Assembly: GCA_965201045.1 (NCBI GenBank)
Contig: OZ241746.1
Coordinates: 2,170,001-2,234,000 of the forward strand
DNA length: 64,000 nucleotides
Direction of reading: 5' to 3'
Source of the DNA: JAPORK01 sp026710285
GTDB lineage: Bacteria > Pseudomonadota > Gammaproteobacteria > Pseudomonadales > Endozoicomonadaceae
The position numbers were made by a program, and so were the translations under genes. The notes under the pieces are model-generated. The model was not told where the DNA came from. It searched no databases and saw nothing but the letters and a program-made list of their open reading frames with translations. Shown here piece by piece: positions 48,142-59,683 of this stretch. Position 1 is the stretch's first letter, and each line of letters opens with the position of its first letter.

Positions 48142-51100
48142 ATGTACAGAGATATACTCAGAATGTTCAAAAGAACCCAGAAAAACAAAAAAATCATACC
48201 CGGTATTTTTATTATATTGTGTGTTTTTTTAATTATGATTAATCAATCAGGATTTGGTTTATCAGATACACATCCTATTGATTTTTTCCGTAATAAACCT
48301 GTAATAAATCGTATATCATTCACTGCAAATAACAATTCACACTATAAAAAATTAAAACAACAAACTGGTGATGAATCAGCACCATGGTCTAATGCATTTA
48401 ATTTCAGAAAAAGTATAGGTACTAACGTAGACCCACGCACAGGTATATTGAGTGCTTATATTAAAGCAGGCGCTATGCTCAGCAACTTAGGACATGGACC
48501 TAATATTGATTTAGAAGTCAACTATAGTAGCGGTTCACAAGCAAATCCTGACGGACTGGGTGTGGGCTGGAGCTGGAATTTAACGCATTTTAATCTGGTT
48601 ACACATCAGTTAATCACATCCACAGGACATAATTTTTATTTACAACAACAGTCTGATGGCCACTGGTTACCTTTATATCATAAACTTAAAGATATACGTA
48701 TTGAAGGAAATGCACAAACTACATTTGTAATTACCTATGCAAATGGATTACGGGAAAAACTCAATAACGAAGGCTATGAAGTAACCATGGAGCAAAAAAA
48801 TGGTTGGGAGGTACACTTTCATTATATTGGAAAGACACACTTACTCCGTTCTATTAATGATGATATGGGACATAGTATTATACTGTATTATACAAGAGAT
48901 TATATTACTGTGGTTAGTAAAGGGAGTGTAGGGCAGTCTGTTCCGGTCAGTATTTTTGTGAATAATAATCGACTGGATTATATGAATATACGTTCAAAGC
49001 GTACTAATAAAAGTACTAATATTCATATTCATTATCTTGGACATTTAATCAGTGAGATTGATTATCCCACCGGATTAAAAGATAAGATAAGCTATAACTG
49101 CAATGGAGCTATAAAAGTTCCACAATACGACAATAACAATTCATTTCATGCTTTATGTGCAGTCACAAAAAAAACAGTCATTCCAGGGGGCGGAATGGAT
49201 GCAATAGTGACGCACTACCAATATTCTGATACCAGCGCCAATGAGCATAATTATCTTGGCTTTAATGCCAGTCTTGCTTCCAGAGCGCAAACGTATAAAG
49301 ATATACTATTTGAAGCACCGGTAAATTATACTTATAAGACAGCACAGGATAATGGATTAATCAAAGAAATACGTACTTATAATAAATATCATTTATTGAT
49401 AGATGACCGGCAAATTAGTGATAAGAGCGGAAAACCTTTATTTTCAGTCCATAATTTTTTTTGCCGTACTGATCAGATAAATGGTTGTGCACATACCACC
49501 TTTGAAAAGCTACCCATCACTTATAGTTTACCGCTGCAAATCATTACAAAAACATGGAGTGCTTCTTCTGATAAACCTGGTATAACCAAAGTAATAGCAA
49601 CTTATGATAAACTGGGCAGAATTGTTAGCCAAACAGATGTTTATGGTCGTACTACGAAAACGGTTTATTGTCCTGCGCAGGGAGACAACATCTGTCCTGC
49701 TGAACCTGAAGAATGGTCTTTCAATACTTTAGTCAAATCGGTAACATTATATCCTGCTAAGATAGCAACCGATACAACTCTACCCCCTCCGCTGACAACC
49801 AAAAATTACTATCATAAAGAAAAAAATTATAATGGTAAAGGATATATTAATGTGCTTTATCAGCAGATACTACAGTCAGGAGGACAATATTTAAAAACGA
49901 TAAACTATTACTATAAGGATGCTGATAATCCATTAACATGGGGGCTGCTAAAACAAAAAGTATTAACAGATAACAGTACCAGCTCTGCAATAAAGCGTGA
50001 TTATTATTATTTACAAAGTGATGATAGTCAGAAAAAAATTGTACAGAGTGCGCTGGAACTTAAAAACGGTCAGCGTCAGTTATCTTCTGCTGTGGTTAGC
50101 AGTTTATTTACCGGTCAGCTATTAGCAAGTACTGATCCTGCTGGAAAAAATACTACCCGTTACCATTACGATGCATGGGATCGCCCGGTAAGCACAGATT
50201 TTGCGGTGGGTACACCCTTTGCGGTTCGTGTGCACTATCAGTATACTACTTCACAGGCTCTCAATCAGGTATTGATTACAGCTCCTGACGGATTACAACA
50301 TAAAGTAATTTTTGATGGAATGGGACGGCAGCTAATGGATTTTGATGAGGCGATTGATGCTACAGGTAAAGCTAAACCGGGTGTTTGGCGGCTCAAAAAA
50401 AAGACTACTTATGATCAATATGGACGCATTAAAGCGCAGTATGCTTACATTTTTAAATCTTCTGTAATCTCCAGAAAATTAATGATAATACAACAATATG
50501 ATGAGTCAGGAAGAGCAGTACGTGTTTATCTACCAGACGGTGAAGTTAATATTAACCTGTACGACGATGCGCTAAGATGCATAGTCAGTTATAGAAGAAA
50601 TAGCTTAGGAAAACACTCTGTAATCTCAGTGGTACGAGCAAACAAGGAAGATCATCCTATTAAACAATGGATATTATCAACTCAATTACAGCCACTGCCA
50701 ACACTTAAATATTTATGCCGTTACAGTGATAAACAATCTGATGCTAAAGTTTCTTTCATAACTTATGATGGTTTCGGACGACAGGTTGCAAGTCGTGATT
50801 CTGAAGGTAAAGTAATAAAAAATACTTATGATGCAATGGGACGATTAACAGACATTACAGATCCTGCAGGCAATCGTATGCATCAGGTTTACAATCTGAC
50901 CGGACAGGTAATAAAAAAAGAATTTTTTCCGGTAACAGGAGGAAATTATTTGCTTGCTTCTGCGGGCTATAATTATGCAGGGCAGCAGGTATGGCGGGCA
51001 GGTGAAGATGGTCAGCGTACTTTGTATACCTATACCGTTAATGGTCAGACAGACACTATAATAACACCGGTAAAACACCATTTTTCATGGCAATATAATC

Positions 51101-53670
51101 TGTTAGGATTACCTGTGAATGAGTTTAAAGATGGTAAACTACAGTGGCATGCTGATTATAATCTAATAACAAAACGACTCACAAGAAAAATAGATGAAAC
51201 CAGTACCACTGTTTATTGTTATACGGCGGACGGATTGCTAAAACATTTAATTCACACAGGTAAAAACAATTATCCTGATTATCAACTTAAATGGCAATAT
51301 GATAGCAACAGACGTTTAATCAGTGTTATTGACATTTCTGGCAATAAAACAATACCCCGCTATGATACCCTGGGACGTATTTATGCAACAGAGTATCAAT
51401 CAGTCAAAGGGAATCATGAAACATTATCTGTTGTGAGTTATGATCAGTTTTCCCGTATCCGGAAAATGCATTATGGTAGTGGCATGGAACGAACACTTAA
51501 ATATGATCAGTGGGGACACAAGAAAGATATTACTGACCGGCTATCAGGTAAATTAATTAATCGCTGGACCTTTGATTATGACTCAGAAAACAATATTACT
51601 ACTTTACAGCAGCAAACCGGACAGAGTGAGAGAGCCATTTTACATTATCGTTATGATACATTGAACAATCTGACTGCTATGATTTGTTCAGGATCATCAG
51701 GTTTACCGTTGTGTCCACGGGACACCTCTTTCCCCCAGTCAGAATTCAGGCATGCACCAATTATTGTACGTCAGAATTATTTCTTTACAGCTTTAAATCG
51801 TATCGACCAGGTTAAAGAAATTTTACAAAGTAGTACGCAGCAACAAGCATCAATAAAGATAATGCATTACCAGTATACAGACCCGTCTGTACCATTACGG
51901 CTACAGCGAATAATTAGTGTATGGAACCAAAAAACACCCGTTGTTCAAAAGCTATATTATGACAAAGCGGGTAATATGATCATTGACGGAGAGGATAATC
52001 ACATCGCTTATAATGCTTTCAATCAAATTACACAGGTTGTCAATAGCGCAGGTAAACAAAGCAGTTATTCCTATGATGGTGATGGAAAAGAGATCATGGA
52101 AAAAGATGATATCCATACCGGTTATCTGTTCTATCGTAGCGGTAACCTGATTAATGAACAAATAATAACAGCAGAGAGTAATTCACATGTAACCGGTTAT
52201 CAGGGGGTAGCCAGAGCAACAGATGGTATAATTAGTGAATATTATGAGAACAGCTATAAAGGTGACGTTATTAGTGTTTTAAGTAAAGCTGATAATGATA
52301 AATATGGTATTAGGCAGGCTAATATTTATAGCCCATATGGCATGGTATGGCATAAGAATAAAACGTCCTCTAAATTATATAAACAGACGTTACAGGAATT
52401 TGATGGTGAACGTACAGACCCTTTCACAGGCTGGCAATTTTTAGGTGCGGGACACCGTACTTATAATCCCAAACAGCGTTACTTTGTTAGTGAAGATCCG
52501 GCAGGAGATGGCTATACTTTTGGTAGCAATAATCCGGTTATGAATACAGATCCTTCAGGCAATATGCCACACTGGCTTGGCAGCACATTACAGTGGGCAG
52601 GAAATATCTCAACGCTTGGGTTGAGTGTACTACATAAGAAATGGGCTAATATTACTGCCGCAGCAATTGGTTCTGGTCTGTGTGTGGTTACTTTAGGTGC
52701 ATCGATTATTACCGGAGGTTTAACTGCAATGAGTACTGTGCTGGCAGGTTCTGCGGTAGCCAGCAGCCTGCCTGTTATCTCAGCAGCGATTCCGGCGAAC
52801 AAAGGGCTTGGTATTACAGCTTCAATAATAGGTTTTGCAGATTTAGTTATCAATGTTGCAGCCGGTGCAGCAATGGCTTTTTTTGGTGTAGCGGCAGCAG
52901 AAAGCCTGGAAGAAAAAGCCACAGAAATGCAGGAGCTGTTCTGGCCAAAAGGTCCTTTTAATATGCTTAAAGTCTCAGCAGCACAAACTTCAGAGGGGGT
53001 TATGATTTTACCGCCTGGTGTTGCAGCAAGCGGAGTAGGTTCAGCACTCAAAGCGCACCTACTTCAGAGCAGTTATGCTGATTTCATTAGTGGAGGAAAT
53101 AATCTAGTTCTGAAAGATATAACTGCAATACTCCATGTATGGTGGTGGTTGCGCATGTCTAAATTTAAGAATTTAATTCTTTGTGACACAGGTGCTATTT
53201 TTATGACAGCACGGATTAACGGTACCCCTTTATCTTTAGATGCATATTCAACCTTTCTCGATCTGAGGAATAGATTTATGCAGTCACCAGTAAAATCAAA
53301 TGGAATGGCATATTTTGATAAATTGCGGGAAATACTGAATTCTTTATCTGCTGACAAAAATACTATTATAATGACAAAGGGAAAAGGAAGTCAGCAGATA
53401 AATTTCTATACACTCAGCAGGATCGTACCTGTTGGAGAATACATTGTTATTGGTGGCACTAAGGGTGACGTTTCTGATGATCATATCGTTGTATTGCGAA
53501 GGTTGAATGATGTATGGAAATCTTATGAATTTGAGGATGGTGGTATAAATTTTGAAAGAAATAACCTGGATGCAATATACAGAAAATTTTTCTGGTCCGC
53601 TGCACAGAACGCCCCAAACATTTGCTTCATATTAAAACTCAGAGACCGTTTTGTTTCTGAAATTATTTAG
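48142..53670 (+). CDS. Secreted RHS/YD-repeat protein, group C copy 2 (1842 aa)
   Basis: Close paralogue of the gene at 36690, with a different leader (MYRDILRMFKRTQKNKK then a hydrophobic core to FGLS). The ATG at 48163 (MFKR) is an alternative start, since the last gene of the array has only the equivalent of that one. The core ends at DPSGN (about 1471). Cys1681 (LILCDTGAIFM) and His1781 (DDHIVVLRRLNDVW) are kept. Compared with copy 1 most of the protein is near-identical, but two stretches differ sharply: about 800-855 (LRCIVSYRRNSLGKHSV ... STQLQPLP) and the loop around the His (GGTKGDVSDDH, YEFEDGGINFERN). Confidence 0.95.
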   Translation: MYRDILRMFKRTQKNKKIIPGIFIILCVFLIMINQSGFGLSDTHPIDFFRNKPVINRISFTANNNSHYKKLKQQTGDESAPWSNAFNFRKSIGTNVDPRTGILSAYIKAGAMLSNLGHGPNIDLEVNYSSGSQANPDGLGVGWSWNLTHFNLVTHQLITSTGHNFYLQQQSDGHWLPLYHKLKDIRIEGNAQTTFVITYANGLREKLNNEGYEVTMEQKNGWEVHFHYIGKTHLLRSINDDMGHSIILYYTRDYITVVSKGSVGQSVPVSIFVNNNRLDYMNIRSKRTNKSTNIHIHYLGHLISEIDYPTGLKDKISYNCNGAIKVPQYDNNNSFHALCAVTKKTVIPGGGMDAIVTHYQYSDTSANEHNYLGFNASLASRAQTYKDILFEAPVNYTYKTAQDNGLIKEIRTYNKYHLLIDDRQISDKSGKPLFSVHNFFCRTDQINGCAHTTFEKLPITYSLPLQIITKTWSASSDKPGITKVIATYDKLGRIVSQTDVYGRTTKTVYCPAQGDNICPAEPEEWSFNTLVKSVTLYPAKIATDTTLPPPLTTKNYYHKEKNYNGKGYINVLYQQILQSGGQYLKTINYYYKDADNPLTWGLLKQKVLTDNSTSSAIKRDYYYLQSDDSQKKIVQSALELKNGQRQLSSAVVSSLFTGQLLASTDPAGKNTTRYHYDAWDRPVSTDFAVGTPFAVRVHYQYTTSQALNQVLITAPDGLQHKVIFDGMGRQLMDFDEAIDATGKAKPGVWRLKKKTTYDQYGRIKAQYAYIFKSSVISRKLMIIQQYDESGRAVRVYLPDGEVNINLYDDALRCIVSYRRNSLGKHSVISVVRANKEDHPIKQWILSTQLQPLPTLKYLCRYSDKQSDAKVSFITYDGFGRQVASRDSEGKVIKNTYDAMGRLTDITDPAGNRMHQVYNLTGQVIKKEFFPVTGGNYLLASAGYNYAGQQVWRAGEDGQRTLYTYTVNGQTDTIITPVKHHFSWQYNLLGLPVNEFKDGKLQWHADYNLITKRLTRKIDETSTTVYCYTADGLLKHLIHTGKNNYPDYQLKWQYDSNRRLISVIDISGNKTIPRYDTLGRIYATEYQSVKGNHETLSVVSYDQFSRIRKMHYGSGMERTLKYDQWGHKKDITDRLSGKLINRWTFDYDSENNITTLQQQTGQSERAILHYRYDTLNNLTAMICSGSSGLPLCPRDTSFPQSEFRHAPIIVRQNYFFTALNRIDQVKEILQSSTQQQASIKIMHYQYTDPSVPLRLQRIISVWNQKTPVVQKLYYDKAGNMIIDGEDNHIAYNAFNQITQVVNSAGKQSSYSYDGDGKEIMEKDDIHTGYLFYRSGNLINEQIITAESNSHVTGYQGVARATDGIISEYYENSYKGDVISVLSKADNDKYGIRQANIYSPYGMVWHKNKTSSKLYKQTLQEFDGERTDPFTGWQFLGAGHRTYNPKQRYFVSEDPAGDGYTFGSNNPVMNTDPSGNMPHWLGSTLQWAGNISTLGLSVLHKKWANITAAAIGSGLCVVTLGASIITGGLTAMSTVLAGSAVASSLPVISAAIPANKGLGITASIIGFADLVINVAAGAAMAFFGVAAAESLEEKATEMQELFWPKGPFNMLKVSAAQTSEGVMILPPGVAASGVGSALKAHLLQSSYADFISGGNNLVLKDITAILHVWWWLRMSKFKNLILCDTGAIFMTARINGTPLSLDAYSTFLDLRNRFMQSPVKSNGMAYFDKLREILNSLSADKNTIIMTKGKGSQQINFYTLSRIVPVGEYIVIGGTKGDVSDDHIVVLRRLNDVWKSYEFEDGGINFERNNLDAIYRKFFWSAAQNAPNICFILKLRDRFVSEII

Positions 53671-53944
53671 ACAGCGGATATAATAGCCTGAAATCTGCCA
53701 GCCTGGTTAAGATATATCATAATTTGCAGCCAGAGAAAATCTAACGACAGAGTATAAAGCGTATTCAAAAAAATTAAGCAGAATACAATTCTCGATGATC
53801 CTTATAAGAATGATTAATATAAAAGACTATACATCTTTGTATAGTTGTACCTAAATGTATAGTTATTGAGTGTTTGAATATCTGAAAAAATTTTAGACCT
53901 GGTTGTGTATAGAAAATATAAAAATTCAAACCAAATGATATTAT

Positions 53945-56900
53945 ATGTACAGAGATATACTCAGAATGTTCAACAGAACCCAGCTAAATAAAAAAATCAT
54001 ACCCGGTATTCTTATTATATTATATGTTCTTTTAATTATCATTAATCAGTCAGTATTTGGTTTATCTGATACACATCATATTGATTTTTTCCGTAATAAA
54101 TCTGTAATAAATCGTATATCATTCACTGCAAATAATAACTCGCACTATAAAAAAGTAAAACAACAAACTGGTGATGAATCAGCACCATGGTCTAATGCAT
54201 TTAATTTTAGAAAAAGTATGGGTACTAATGTAGACCCGCGCACAGGTATATTGAGTGCTTATATTAAAGCAGGCGCTATGCTCAGTAACTTAGGACATGG
54301 ACCTAATATTGATTTAGAAGTCAACTACAGTAGCAGTTCACAAGCAAATCCTGACGGACTAGGTGTGGGCTGGAGCTGGAATTTAACGCATTTTAATCTG
54401 GTTACACATCAGTTAATTACATCCAGAGGACACAATTTTTATTTACAACAACAGTCTGATGGTCACTGGTTACCTTTATATCATAAACTTAAAGATATAC
54501 GTATTGAAGGAAATGCACAAACTCCATTTGTAATTACCTATGCAAATGGATTACGAGAAACACTCAATAACACAGGCTATGAAGTAACCATGGAACAACA
54601 AAATGGTTGGAAGGTACACTTTCATTATATTGGAAAGACGCACTTACTCCGTTCTGTGAATGATGATATGGGACATAGTATTATACTACATTATATCCAA
54701 GATTATATTACTGTTGTTAGTAAAGGGAGTTTAGGACAGTCTGTTCCGGTCAGTATTTTTGTAAATAATAATCGACTGGATTATATGAGTATACATTCAA
54801 AACGCACTAATAAAAGTACTAATATTCACATTCAATATCTTGGACATTTGATCAGTGAAATTGATTATCCCACCGGATTAAAAGATAAGATAAGTTATAA
54901 CTGCAACGGAGCCATAAAAGTTCCACTATACAATAAAAAATCTCCACAGACTTTATGTGCAGTTGCAAAAAAAACAGTTATTCCAGGAATCGGAATGGAT
55001 GCAATAATAACGCATTACCAATATTCTGATACCAGTGCCAATGAGCATAATTATCTTGGCTTTAATGCAGTTCTTTCTGCCAGAGTGCAAACGTATAAAG
55101 ATATACTATTTAAAGCACCGGTGAATTATACTTATCAGACAGCACAGGATAATGGATTAATTAGAGAAATACGCACTTATAATAAGTATCATTTATTGAT
55201 TGATGACCGACAAATTAGTCACCAGAGCGGAAAAACTTTATTTTCAGTCCATAATTTTTTTTGTCGTACTGATCAGATAAATGGTTGTGCACATACCACC
55301 TTTGAAAAGCTACCCATCACTTATAGTTTACCGCTGCAAATCATTACAAAAACGTGGAGTGCTTCTTCTGATAAACCTGGTATAACCAAAGTAGTGGCAA
55401 TTTATGATAAACTGGGCAGAATTGTTAGCCAAACAGATGTTTATGGTCGTACTACGAAAACTGTTTATTGTCCTACGCAGGGAGACAACACCTGTCCTGC
55501 TGAACCTGAAGAATGGTCTTTCAATACTTTAGTCAAATCGGTAACATTATATCCTGCTAAGATAGCAACCGATACAACTCTACCCCCTCCGCTGACAACC
55601 AAAAATTACTATCATAAAGAAAAAAATTATAATGGTAAAGGATATATCAATGTGCTTTATCAGCAAATAATACAGTCAGGAGGGCAATATTTAAAAACGA
55701 CAAACTATTACTATAAGGATGCTGATAATCCATTAACATGGGGGCTGCTAAAACAAAAAGTATTAACAGATAACAGTACCAGTTCTGCAATAAAGCGTGA
55801 TTATTATTATTTACAAAGTGATGATAGTCAGAGAAAAATTGTACAGAGTGCACTGGAACTTAAAAACGGTCAGCGTCAGTTATCTTCTGCTGTGGTTAGC
55901 AGTTTATTTACCGGTCAGCTATTAGCAAGTACTGATCCTGCTGGAAAAAATACTACCCGTTACCATTACGATGCATGGGATCGTCCAGTAAGCACAGATT
56001 TTGCGGTGGGTACACCCTTTGCGGTTCGTGTGCACTATCAGTATACTACTTCACCGACTCTCAATCAGGTATTGATTACAGCTCCCGACGGATTACAACA
56101 TAAAGTAATTTTTGATGGAATGGGACGGCAACTAATGGATTTTGATGAGGCGATTGATGCTACAGGTAAAGCTAAACCGAGTGTTTGGCAGCTCAAAAAA
56201 AAGACTACTTATGATCAATATGGACGCATTAAAGCGCAGTATGCCTACATCTTTAAATCTTTTGTAATCTCCAGAAAATTAATGATAACACAACAATATG
56301 ATGAATCGGGCAGAGCTGTACGTGTTTATTTGCCCGATGGAGAAACTAATATTAACCTGTACGACGATGCATCAAGGTGTGTAGTTAGTTATAAAAAAAA
56401 TCACTCAGGAGAACGCTCTGTCATCTCAGTGGTAAGAACAAACCAGGCATATCAGCCCGTTAAACAGTGGTTATTACCTGCCCCGTCACAGCTACTGCCA
56501 ACACTTAAGTATTTGTGCCTTTACAGTGATAAACAATTTGATGCCAAAGTCTCTTCAATAACTTATGATGGTTTTGGACGAAAGGTTGTAAGTCGTGATC
56601 CTGAAGGTAAAGTAGTAAAAAATACTTATGATGCAATGGGACGATTAACAGACATTACAAATCCTGCAGGCAATCGTATGCATCAGGTTTACAATCTAAC
56701 CGGACAGGTAATCAAAAATGAATTTTTTCCGGTAACAGGAGGACACTATTTACTCTCTTCTTCTGGTTATAACGATGCAGGACAGCGGGTATGGCAGGCA
56801 GGAGAAGATGGTCAGCGAACCCTGTATACCTATACCATTAATGGTCAGTCAGACACTATAATAACACCGGAAGGACACCATTTTTCATGGCAATATAATC

Positions 56901-59479
56901 TGTTAGGATTGCCCATAAATAAGTTCATAGATGGTAAGCTACAGTGGCATGCTGATTATGATACAATCACAAAACGGTTAATTAAAAAAACAGATGAAAC
57001 CAGTACCACTGTTTATTATTATACGCAAGACGGATTATTAAAACAGTTAGTTCACACAGGTAAAAGTAGTTATCCTGATTATCAGCTTAAGTGGGAGTAT
57101 GATAGCAACAGACGGTTAAGCAGTGTTACTGACATTTCTGGCAATAAAACAATACCCCGTTATGATACCTTGGGACGTATTACTGCAACAGATTATCAAT
57201 CAGTCACAGGGAATAATGAAACATTATCAGCTGTGAGTTATGATCAATTTTCTCGTATTAGACAACTGTTCTATGGTAGCGGTATGAAACGGACTTTTGA
57301 GTATGATAAGTGGGGAGGTAATAAAGGCATTCTTGATCAAATTTCTGATAAATTAGTTAATCACTGGCGTTTTGATTATGACTCAGAAAACAATATTACT
57401 ACTTTAAAGCAACAAACCGGACAGGGTGAACAAGCCGTTGTACACTATCGCTATGATACATTGAACAATCTGGTTTCCATGAGTTGTAAAGGGTCAGCAG
57501 GTTTACCGCTATGTCCCCGGGACACTGCTTTTACCGGATCAGGATTCAGACAGGCGCCAGTTATTGTACGGCAATACTATTCTTTTACACCCTTAAATCG
57601 TATCGATAAGGTTAAAGAAATTTTACAAACGAGTATACAGCAACAGACATCCATAAAAACAATGCATTACCAGTACACAAACCCGTCTGTACCATTACGG
57701 CTGCAGCAGATAAGTACTGCATGGGGACAAAACAGACCGGTTATTCAGAAACTGTATTATGATAAAGCAGGCAATATGATCATTGATGGAGAAGATAACC
57801 ATATCTCTTATAATGCTTTTAATCAAATTACACAGGTTGTCAATCCCGCAGGTAAACAAAGCAGCTATTTCTATGATAGCAGCGGAAAAGAGATTATAGA
57901 AAAAGATGATACACACACCGGTTACCTGTTCTATCGCAGAGGTAGGCTGATCAATGAACAAATAATAACAGCAGAGAGTGGTTCACATAGGGTGGGTTAT
58001 CAGGGAGTAGCCAGAGTAACAGATAGTAAAATTAGTGAATATTATGAAAACAGTTATAAAGGTGACATCGTTAGTATTTTTAGTAAAGCTGGTAACGGTG
58101 AGTACAGAATTAAGCAAACGAATCTTTATAGTCCGTATGGGATGGTATGGCATAAGAATCAAGTGTCTTCTGAATTATATAAACAGACATTACAGGAGTT
58201 TGATGGTGAACGTACAGATCCTTTTACTGGCTGGCAATTTTTAGGTGCAGGACACCGTACTTATAATCCCAAACAACGTTACTTTGTTAGTGAAGATCCG
58301 GCAGGGGACGGCTATGCTTTTGGCAGTAATAATCCGGTTATGAATACAGATCCTTCAGGCAATATGCCACACTGGTTAGGCAGCACACTACAGTGGGCAG
58401 GAAATATCTCAACGCTTGGGCTAAATACACTGCATAAGAAATGGGCTAATATTACTGCTGCTGCCATTGGTGTTGGTCTGTGCGTGGTTACTTTGGGTGC
58501 ATCGATTCTTACCGAAGGTTCAACTGCCATGAGTACTATACTAGCAGGTTCTGCGGTAGCGAGCAGCCTTCCTGTTGCATCAGCAGTAATCCCTGCTAAC
58601 AAAGGGCTGGGTATTGCGGCTTCAATAACAGGTCTTGCAGATCTGGTTATCAATATTGCAGCAGGTGCAGCACTGGCTTTTTTTGGCACAGCTGCGGCAG
58701 AAAGCATGGAAGGAACAGCCGCAGAAATGGAAGAGCTGATCTGGCTGAAAGGTCCTTGTAATATGATCAAAGTATACGGAACAAGAAAAGTATATAAGGT
58801 AACGGCTTTACCGGAAGGTGTAGAAGCAAGTGAAATAGTTCCGGCACTCAAAGCACATATCCTTCAGACAGGTCTTTCTCGTTATCTCAGTGAAGGAGAT
58901 AATCTGGTTATAAAAGACAAAAGAACAATAATTTATTTATGGAAATGGTTGCGTATGTCCAAATTTAAGGATTTAATTCTTTGTGATACAGGGACACTTT
59001 TCATAACATCACGGATTAACGGTAAACCTTTATCTTTAGATACGTATTCATCTTTAATGCAAATTAGGAATGAATCGCTGCAACCTTCCTCAACGCAGCA
59101 AGTGCTAAATGCATATCAGATTGCACTGCAAACAGTGCTGGAATCTTTATCTGATGGCACTCATACCATTGAGATAAACAACAAAGAATGCAATCAGATA
59201 AATTGCTATGCACTTAGTTGGATTGTGCCTGTTGGAGAGCACATTGTTATTTGTGGCGAAGATGATATTTCTGGTGCTCATGTAACTGTATTACGAAGGC
59301 TTGATGATGCATGGCAATTTTGTAATTTTACCCTCTGTGGTCATATATATGCCGAGAGAAGTAATCTGAGTACAATCTACAGAAAATATTTCTGGTCTTA
59401 TTCACAAAATAATCCCTATATTTGCTTTATACTAAAACTCAGAGACCGTTTTATTGAAGAAGTCATTTCGGAATTATGA
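53945..59479 (+). CDS. Secreted RHS/YD-repeat protein, group C copy 3 (1844 aa)
   Basis: The N-terminal half tracks copies 1 and 2, including the copy-1 version of the 800-855 stretch. From about 56740 onward it is a clearly different lineage, for example YGSGMKRTFEYDKWGGNKGI where copies 1 and 2 have GHNKDI or GHKKDI. The core ends at DPSGN (about 1466). The C-terminal domain keeps Cys1680 (LILCDTGTLFITSRING) and His1779 (GAHVTVLRRLDDAW), but has NFTLCG where the others have an acidic residue, and it ends with an extra ISEL. The start is ambiguous between 53945 and 53966. Confidence 0.95.
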   Translation: MYRDILRMFNRTQLNKKIIPGILIILYVLLIIINQSVFGLSDTHHIDFFRNKSVINRISFTANNNSHYKKVKQQTGDESAPWSNAFNFRKSMGTNVDPRTGILSAYIKAGAMLSNLGHGPNIDLEVNYSSSSQANPDGLGVGWSWNLTHFNLVTHQLITSRGHNFYLQQQSDGHWLPLYHKLKDIRIEGNAQTPFVITYANGLRETLNNTGYEVTMEQQNGWKVHFHYIGKTHLLRSVNDDMGHSIILHYIQDYITVVSKGSLGQSVPVSIFVNNNRLDYMSIHSKRTNKSTNIHIQYLGHLISEIDYPTGLKDKISYNCNGAIKVPLYNKKSPQTLCAVAKKTVIPGIGMDAIITHYQYSDTSANEHNYLGFNAVLSARVQTYKDILFKAPVNYTYQTAQDNGLIREIRTYNKYHLLIDDRQISHQSGKTLFSVHNFFCRTDQINGCAHTTFEKLPITYSLPLQIITKTWSASSDKPGITKVVAIYDKLGRIVSQTDVYGRTTKTVYCPTQGDNTCPAEPEEWSFNTLVKSVTLYPAKIATDTTLPPPLTTKNYYHKEKNYNGKGYINVLYQQIIQSGGQYLKTTNYYYKDADNPLTWGLLKQKVLTDNSTSSAIKRDYYYLQSDDSQRKIVQSALELKNGQRQLSSAVVSSLFTGQLLASTDPAGKNTTRYHYDAWDRPVSTDFAVGTPFAVRVHYQYTTSPTLNQVLITAPDGLQHKVIFDGMGRQLMDFDEAIDATGKAKPSVWQLKKKTTYDQYGRIKAQYAYIFKSFVISRKLMITQQYDESGRAVRVYLPDGETNINLYDDASRCVVSYKKNHSGERSVISVVRTNQAYQPVKQWLLPAPSQLLPTLKYLCLYSDKQFDAKVSSITYDGFGRKVVSRDPEGKVVKNTYDAMGRLTDITNPAGNRMHQVYNLTGQVIKNEFFPVTGGHYLLSSSGYNDAGQRVWQAGEDGQRTLYTYTINGQSDTIITPEGHHFSWQYNLLGLPINKFIDGKLQWHADYDTITKRLIKKTDETSTTVYYYTQDGLLKQLVHTGKSSYPDYQLKWEYDSNRRLSSVTDISGNKTIPRYDTLGRITATDYQSVTGNNETLSAVSYDQFSRIRQLFYGSGMKRTFEYDKWGGNKGILDQISDKLVNHWRFDYDSENNITTLKQQTGQGEQAVVHYRYDTLNNLVSMSCKGSAGLPLCPRDTAFTGSGFRQAPVIVRQYYSFTPLNRIDKVKEILQTSIQQQTSIKTMHYQYTNPSVPLRLQQISTAWGQNRPVIQKLYYDKAGNMIIDGEDNHISYNAFNQITQVVNPAGKQSSYFYDSSGKEIIEKDDTHTGYLFYRRGRLINEQIITAESGSHRVGYQGVARVTDSKISEYYENSYKGDIVSIFSKAGNGEYRIKQTNLYSPYGMVWHKNQVSSELYKQTLQEFDGERTDPFTGWQFLGAGHRTYNPKQRYFVSEDPAGDGYAFGSNNPVMNTDPSGNMPHWLGSTLQWAGNISTLGLNTLHKKWANITAAAIGVGLCVVTLGASILTEGSTAMSTILAGSAVASSLPVASAVIPANKGLGIAASITGLADLVINIAAGAALAFFGTAAAESMEGTAAEMEELIWLKGPCNMIKVYGTRKVYKVTALPEGVEASEIVPALKAHILQTGLSRYLSEGDNLVIKDKRTIIYLWKWLRMSKFKDLILCDTGTLFITSRINGKPLSLDTYSSLMQIRNESLQPSSTQQVLNAYQIALQTVLESLSDGTHTIEINNKECNQINCYALSWIVPVGEHIVICGEDDISGAHVTVLRRLDDAWQFCNFTLCGHIYAERSNLSTIYRKYFWSYSQNNPYICFILKLRDRFIEEVISEL
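54185..58261 (+). repeat. Near-identical RHS segment, copy 1
   Basis: Matches 59924-64000 at a constant offset of 5739 bp with few differences and no net indel, so it is a recent duplication or conversion. The first 80 codons of the two genes lie outside it and are clearly different. Confidence 0.9.
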
Positions 59480-59683
59480 TGTGGTAACCTAAAATCTGCC
59501 AACCCGGTTAAGGTGTAATGTATCCAAAGCTGAAGAGATAACATGACCACGTCATGCCAGTTTATAGCATAATTTATTTGCTGGTAAAAACAGGAATTTT
59601 TGTGTAAATCATTTTTGTTTTTTCGTTTATGATTATTTACACCATTCATATTTGTTTTTATTTAATATCTTGTCATACTCAAT